Below, one piece after another: positions 5,866-6,002 of a stretch of DNA of 6,002 bases; position 1 is the stretch's first letter, and each line of letters opens with the position of its first letter. This stretch comes from Bacteroidia bacterium (GTDB taxonomy: Bacteria > Planctomycetota > Phycisphaerae > Phycisphaerales > SM1A02), in assembly GCA_030054235.1 (NCBI GenBank), contig JASGCG010000114.1:1-6002 (forward strand). Reading direction: 5' to 3'. A model generated the notes under the pieces. The model did no database searches. It was given only the letters and a program-made list of their open reading frames with translations, and was not told where the DNA came from. The position numbers and the translations under genes are program-made.

Positions 5866-6002
5866 TTACTTCGCCGTGCGCTTGAACGTGGACTCGTACA
5901 GCGCGATCCACTGCGCCGGGGTCATGCGGCGGCAGAGGTCCGCGATGAGATCGACCGGCACATCCTCAGGCCGCTTGAAGCGCACGCAACTCTTGCCCAT
6001 GT
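5866..6002 (-). CDS. DUF1801-like protein, C-terminal part (runs off the window)
   Basis: The last 45 codons of a minus-strand frame ending with TAA at 5866-5868. The peptide starts MGKSCVRFKRPEDVPVDL and ends with YESTFKRTAK. The motif GKSCVRFK-x-x-EDV followed by a helix and a Tyr-Glu near the end is typical of the C-terminus of a second subgroup of DUF1801 proteins, different from the KWNSP-type member at 150-626. The Met at 6000-5998 is probably internal, because family members carry roughly 80-100 residues before this motif and the frame is still open at the window edge. The exported redox gene starts 72 bases further along the same strand, so co-transcription is possible. Function is unknown. 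Confidence 0.7.
   Translation of the reverse strand, partial: MGKSCVRFKRPEDVPVDLIADLCRRMTPAQWIALYESTFKRTAK

Noticed and set aside
1..6002. tRNA, rRNA, CRISPR array, insertion sequence or phage attachment site
   Set aside because: I saw no tRNA-like cloverleaf, no regularly spaced repeats other than the in-gene dockerin pair, no transposase or integrase reading frame and no terminal inverted repeats. This was done by eye, so small RNAs could be missed.

Overview
The window is GC-rich, densely coding DNA from a bacterium. I infer a planctomycete, most likely of the Phycisphaerae type. The reasons are the C-terminal dockerin-like tail with two copies of a 'DGADLGL...AWG' motif on a secreted esterase, the large exported protein joining a redoxin, a cytochrome c, a copper monooxygenase and EF-hands, and the scarcity of strong Shine-Dalgarno sites. 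No 16S or other taxonomic marker is present, so the assignment rests on protein style only.

Layout. The left half (about 150-2708) is on the plus strand: a small DUF1801 protein, a ROK-family sugar kinase (fructokinase-like, with a zinc-site motif), and a secreted alpha/beta-hydrolase esterase ending in a two-loop dockerin-like module. The gaps are 19 and 47 bases, so the three could share a transcript. The right half (about 2705-6002) is on the minus strand, read right to left: the C-terminal part of a second DUF1801 protein that runs off the window, then a 702-residue exported multidomain redox protein, then arsM (arsenite S-adenosylmethionine methyltransferase) 35 bases downstream. The two halves converge exactly at 2705-2708, where the palindrome CTAG supplies the stop codon of both the esterase and arsM. 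At the extreme left, a possible minus-strand gene start lies at 56 (weak evidence).

How the genes may work together. The exported protein carries all the ligand motifs of a peptidylglycine-monooxygenase-like two-copper enzyme, plus a CxxCH heme site and a CxxC thioredoxin-like site, so it looks like a self-contained extracytoplasmic redox enzyme. ArsM detoxifies arsenite in the cytoplasm using thiol reductants. Their close spacing suggests co-transcription, but a shared function is not shown. The kinase and esterase could both belong to carbohydrate use (external ester removal and intracellular sugar phosphorylation), which is also inference. I see no RNA genes, insertion sequences, CRISPR arrays or strong terminators, and no gene-free stretch longer than about 100 bases.
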